Shown here in pieces: positions 7,167 to 7,594 of a stretch of DNA of 7,594 nt. The stretch covers positions 1 to 7,594 of the forward strand of contig CAJWOB010000112.1 in the NCBI GenBank assembly GCA_913043885.1, read 5' to 3'. Position 1 is the first letter of the stretch, and every line of letters begins with the position of its first letter. The position numbers and the translations under genes were made by a program. Under the pieces are notes generated by a model. That model saw only the letters and a program-made list of their open reading frames with translations, ran no database searches and was not told where the DNA came from. The DNA is from an uncultured Spirochaetaceae bacterium (GTDB taxonomy: Bacteria > Spirochaetota > Spirochaetia > SZUA-6 > Bin103).

Positions 7167-7594
7167 CTTCAGCGCTTCCTCAAAAAACGGGTCGATCGGC
7201 GGACACTCGCCAAAATCTTGCTCGCATTGCTGCAGCGTCTGCTGCTGCTCCTGTCGTTGCCGTTCTCGTTGTCGTTGACCTGAACGTAATCGCGAACGCT
7301 GACGTGGACGCTCCCGAGAAACGAAGTCCTCGTTCGCTCCCCTCCGCGACCCCCTACCTCGAAGGTGCGCTCCGGGCTCACGCGAAGACGTGCTCCGCGC
7401 GAGCGAAGATCCGTCAGCGGCCCCTGGTGGCGCCGTGGGCCCGGCCTCTCCCTACCGGCGCCGCCCTCCCGCGTCCCGCCGCCCACGCTCCCACCCAAGA
7501 AGCAGCTTTTCGAGAGGTGGATGGAGACGCCTCGGCCCGTCACGACAACGACACCACGTCCGTGAGCACAGCGTCACTCGCCTTTGCTATCCTG
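7167..7594. other. Right-end stretch without a confident gene
   Basis: No ORF here has a convincing start or a recognisable product. On the - strand the frame of the 190-residue protein continues upstream. It looks protein-like as far as roughly 7280-7310 (Gln/Arg/Glu-rich, then a two-Cys segment), then becomes Arg/Ser/Gly/Pro low-complexity and hits a stop at 7452-7454. The part from about 7330 to 7520 is strongly purine-rich on the - strand. I saw no tRNA, clear promoter or terminator. The operon promoter should lie here or beyond the edge, but I cannot point to it. Confidence 0.5.
7254..7277 (-). repeat. Imperfect hexamer repeat (tcgttg on + strand)
   Basis: Four consecutive 6-base units on the + strand read tcgttg, ccgttc, tcgttg, tcgttg. 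On the - strand they read as CAACGA-type units encoding alternating Gln and Arg/Glu in the frame that continues into the 190-residue protein. This is either a low-complexity N-terminal segment of that protein or a small non-coding microsatellite. Confidence 0.6.

Noticed and set aside
7169..7543. A 124-codon - strand frame overlapping the upstream part of the 190-residue gene
   Set aside because: It is Arg/Gly/Ser-rich, has no signal peptide and stops just before the 190-residue gene. I considered it as a frameshifted N-terminus, but the other frame reads better immediately upstream.
7365..7565. A short + strand frame (66 codons) at the right end
   Set aside because: Pro/Arg-rich with no motif and no Shine-Dalgarno. 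It looks like chance openness in GC-rich sequence.
1..7594. CRISPR array, insertion sequence, tRNA or rRNA, phage or defence system
   Set aside because: I read both strands for spaced direct repeats, terminal inverted repeats, transposase motifs and tRNA arms and found none that hold up.

Overview
The window looks like chromosomal DNA of a high-GC, Gram-negative-type (diderm) bacterium. My best guess is a free-living spirochaete. That guess rests on remembered resemblance of the TPR pair and of the FecR-domain surface protein to spirochaete proteins; no search was run. Two observations fit without proving it. MutL carries the C-terminal endonuclease motifs of bacteria that lack MutH. Two proteins end in phenylalanine, as many outer-membrane proteins do.

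Layout from left to right. (1) Positions 1-2353, + strand: two overlapping TPR genes. The first is cut by the left edge. The second is a 630-residue, membrane-anchored protein with a coiled-coil/alanine-rich stalk and about 13 consecutive TPR units. They are joined by a TGATG stop/start overlap and so are probably translated together. (2) Positions 2432-4273, - strand: mutL, converging on the TPR pair with a 78-base gap. (3) Positions 4309-4337: a strong rho-independent terminator for the - strand, only 35 bases before the mutL start. (4) Positions 4397-6568, - strand: a 723-residue exported protein with a signal peptide, a FecR domain, an acidic Asp/Gly/Thr linker encoded by a 15-base tandem repeat, and a long probable beta-barrel. 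(5) Positions 6594-7166, - strand: a 190-residue unrecognised protein with an EF-hand-like loop, 25 bases upstream of the FecR gene and probably co-transcribed with it. Its true N-terminus is unclear. (6) Positions 7167-7594: no confidently called gene.

The TPR pair is probably a periplasm-facing protein-interaction module. The two right-hand genes are probably an envelope/outer-membrane operon that ends at the terminator. mutL is a separate housekeeping mismatch-repair gene. I found no CRISPR array, insertion sequence, tRNA or rRNA, phage gene or toxin-antitoxin pair. No new defence or mobile system can be supported. The least explained part is the right-hand operon.
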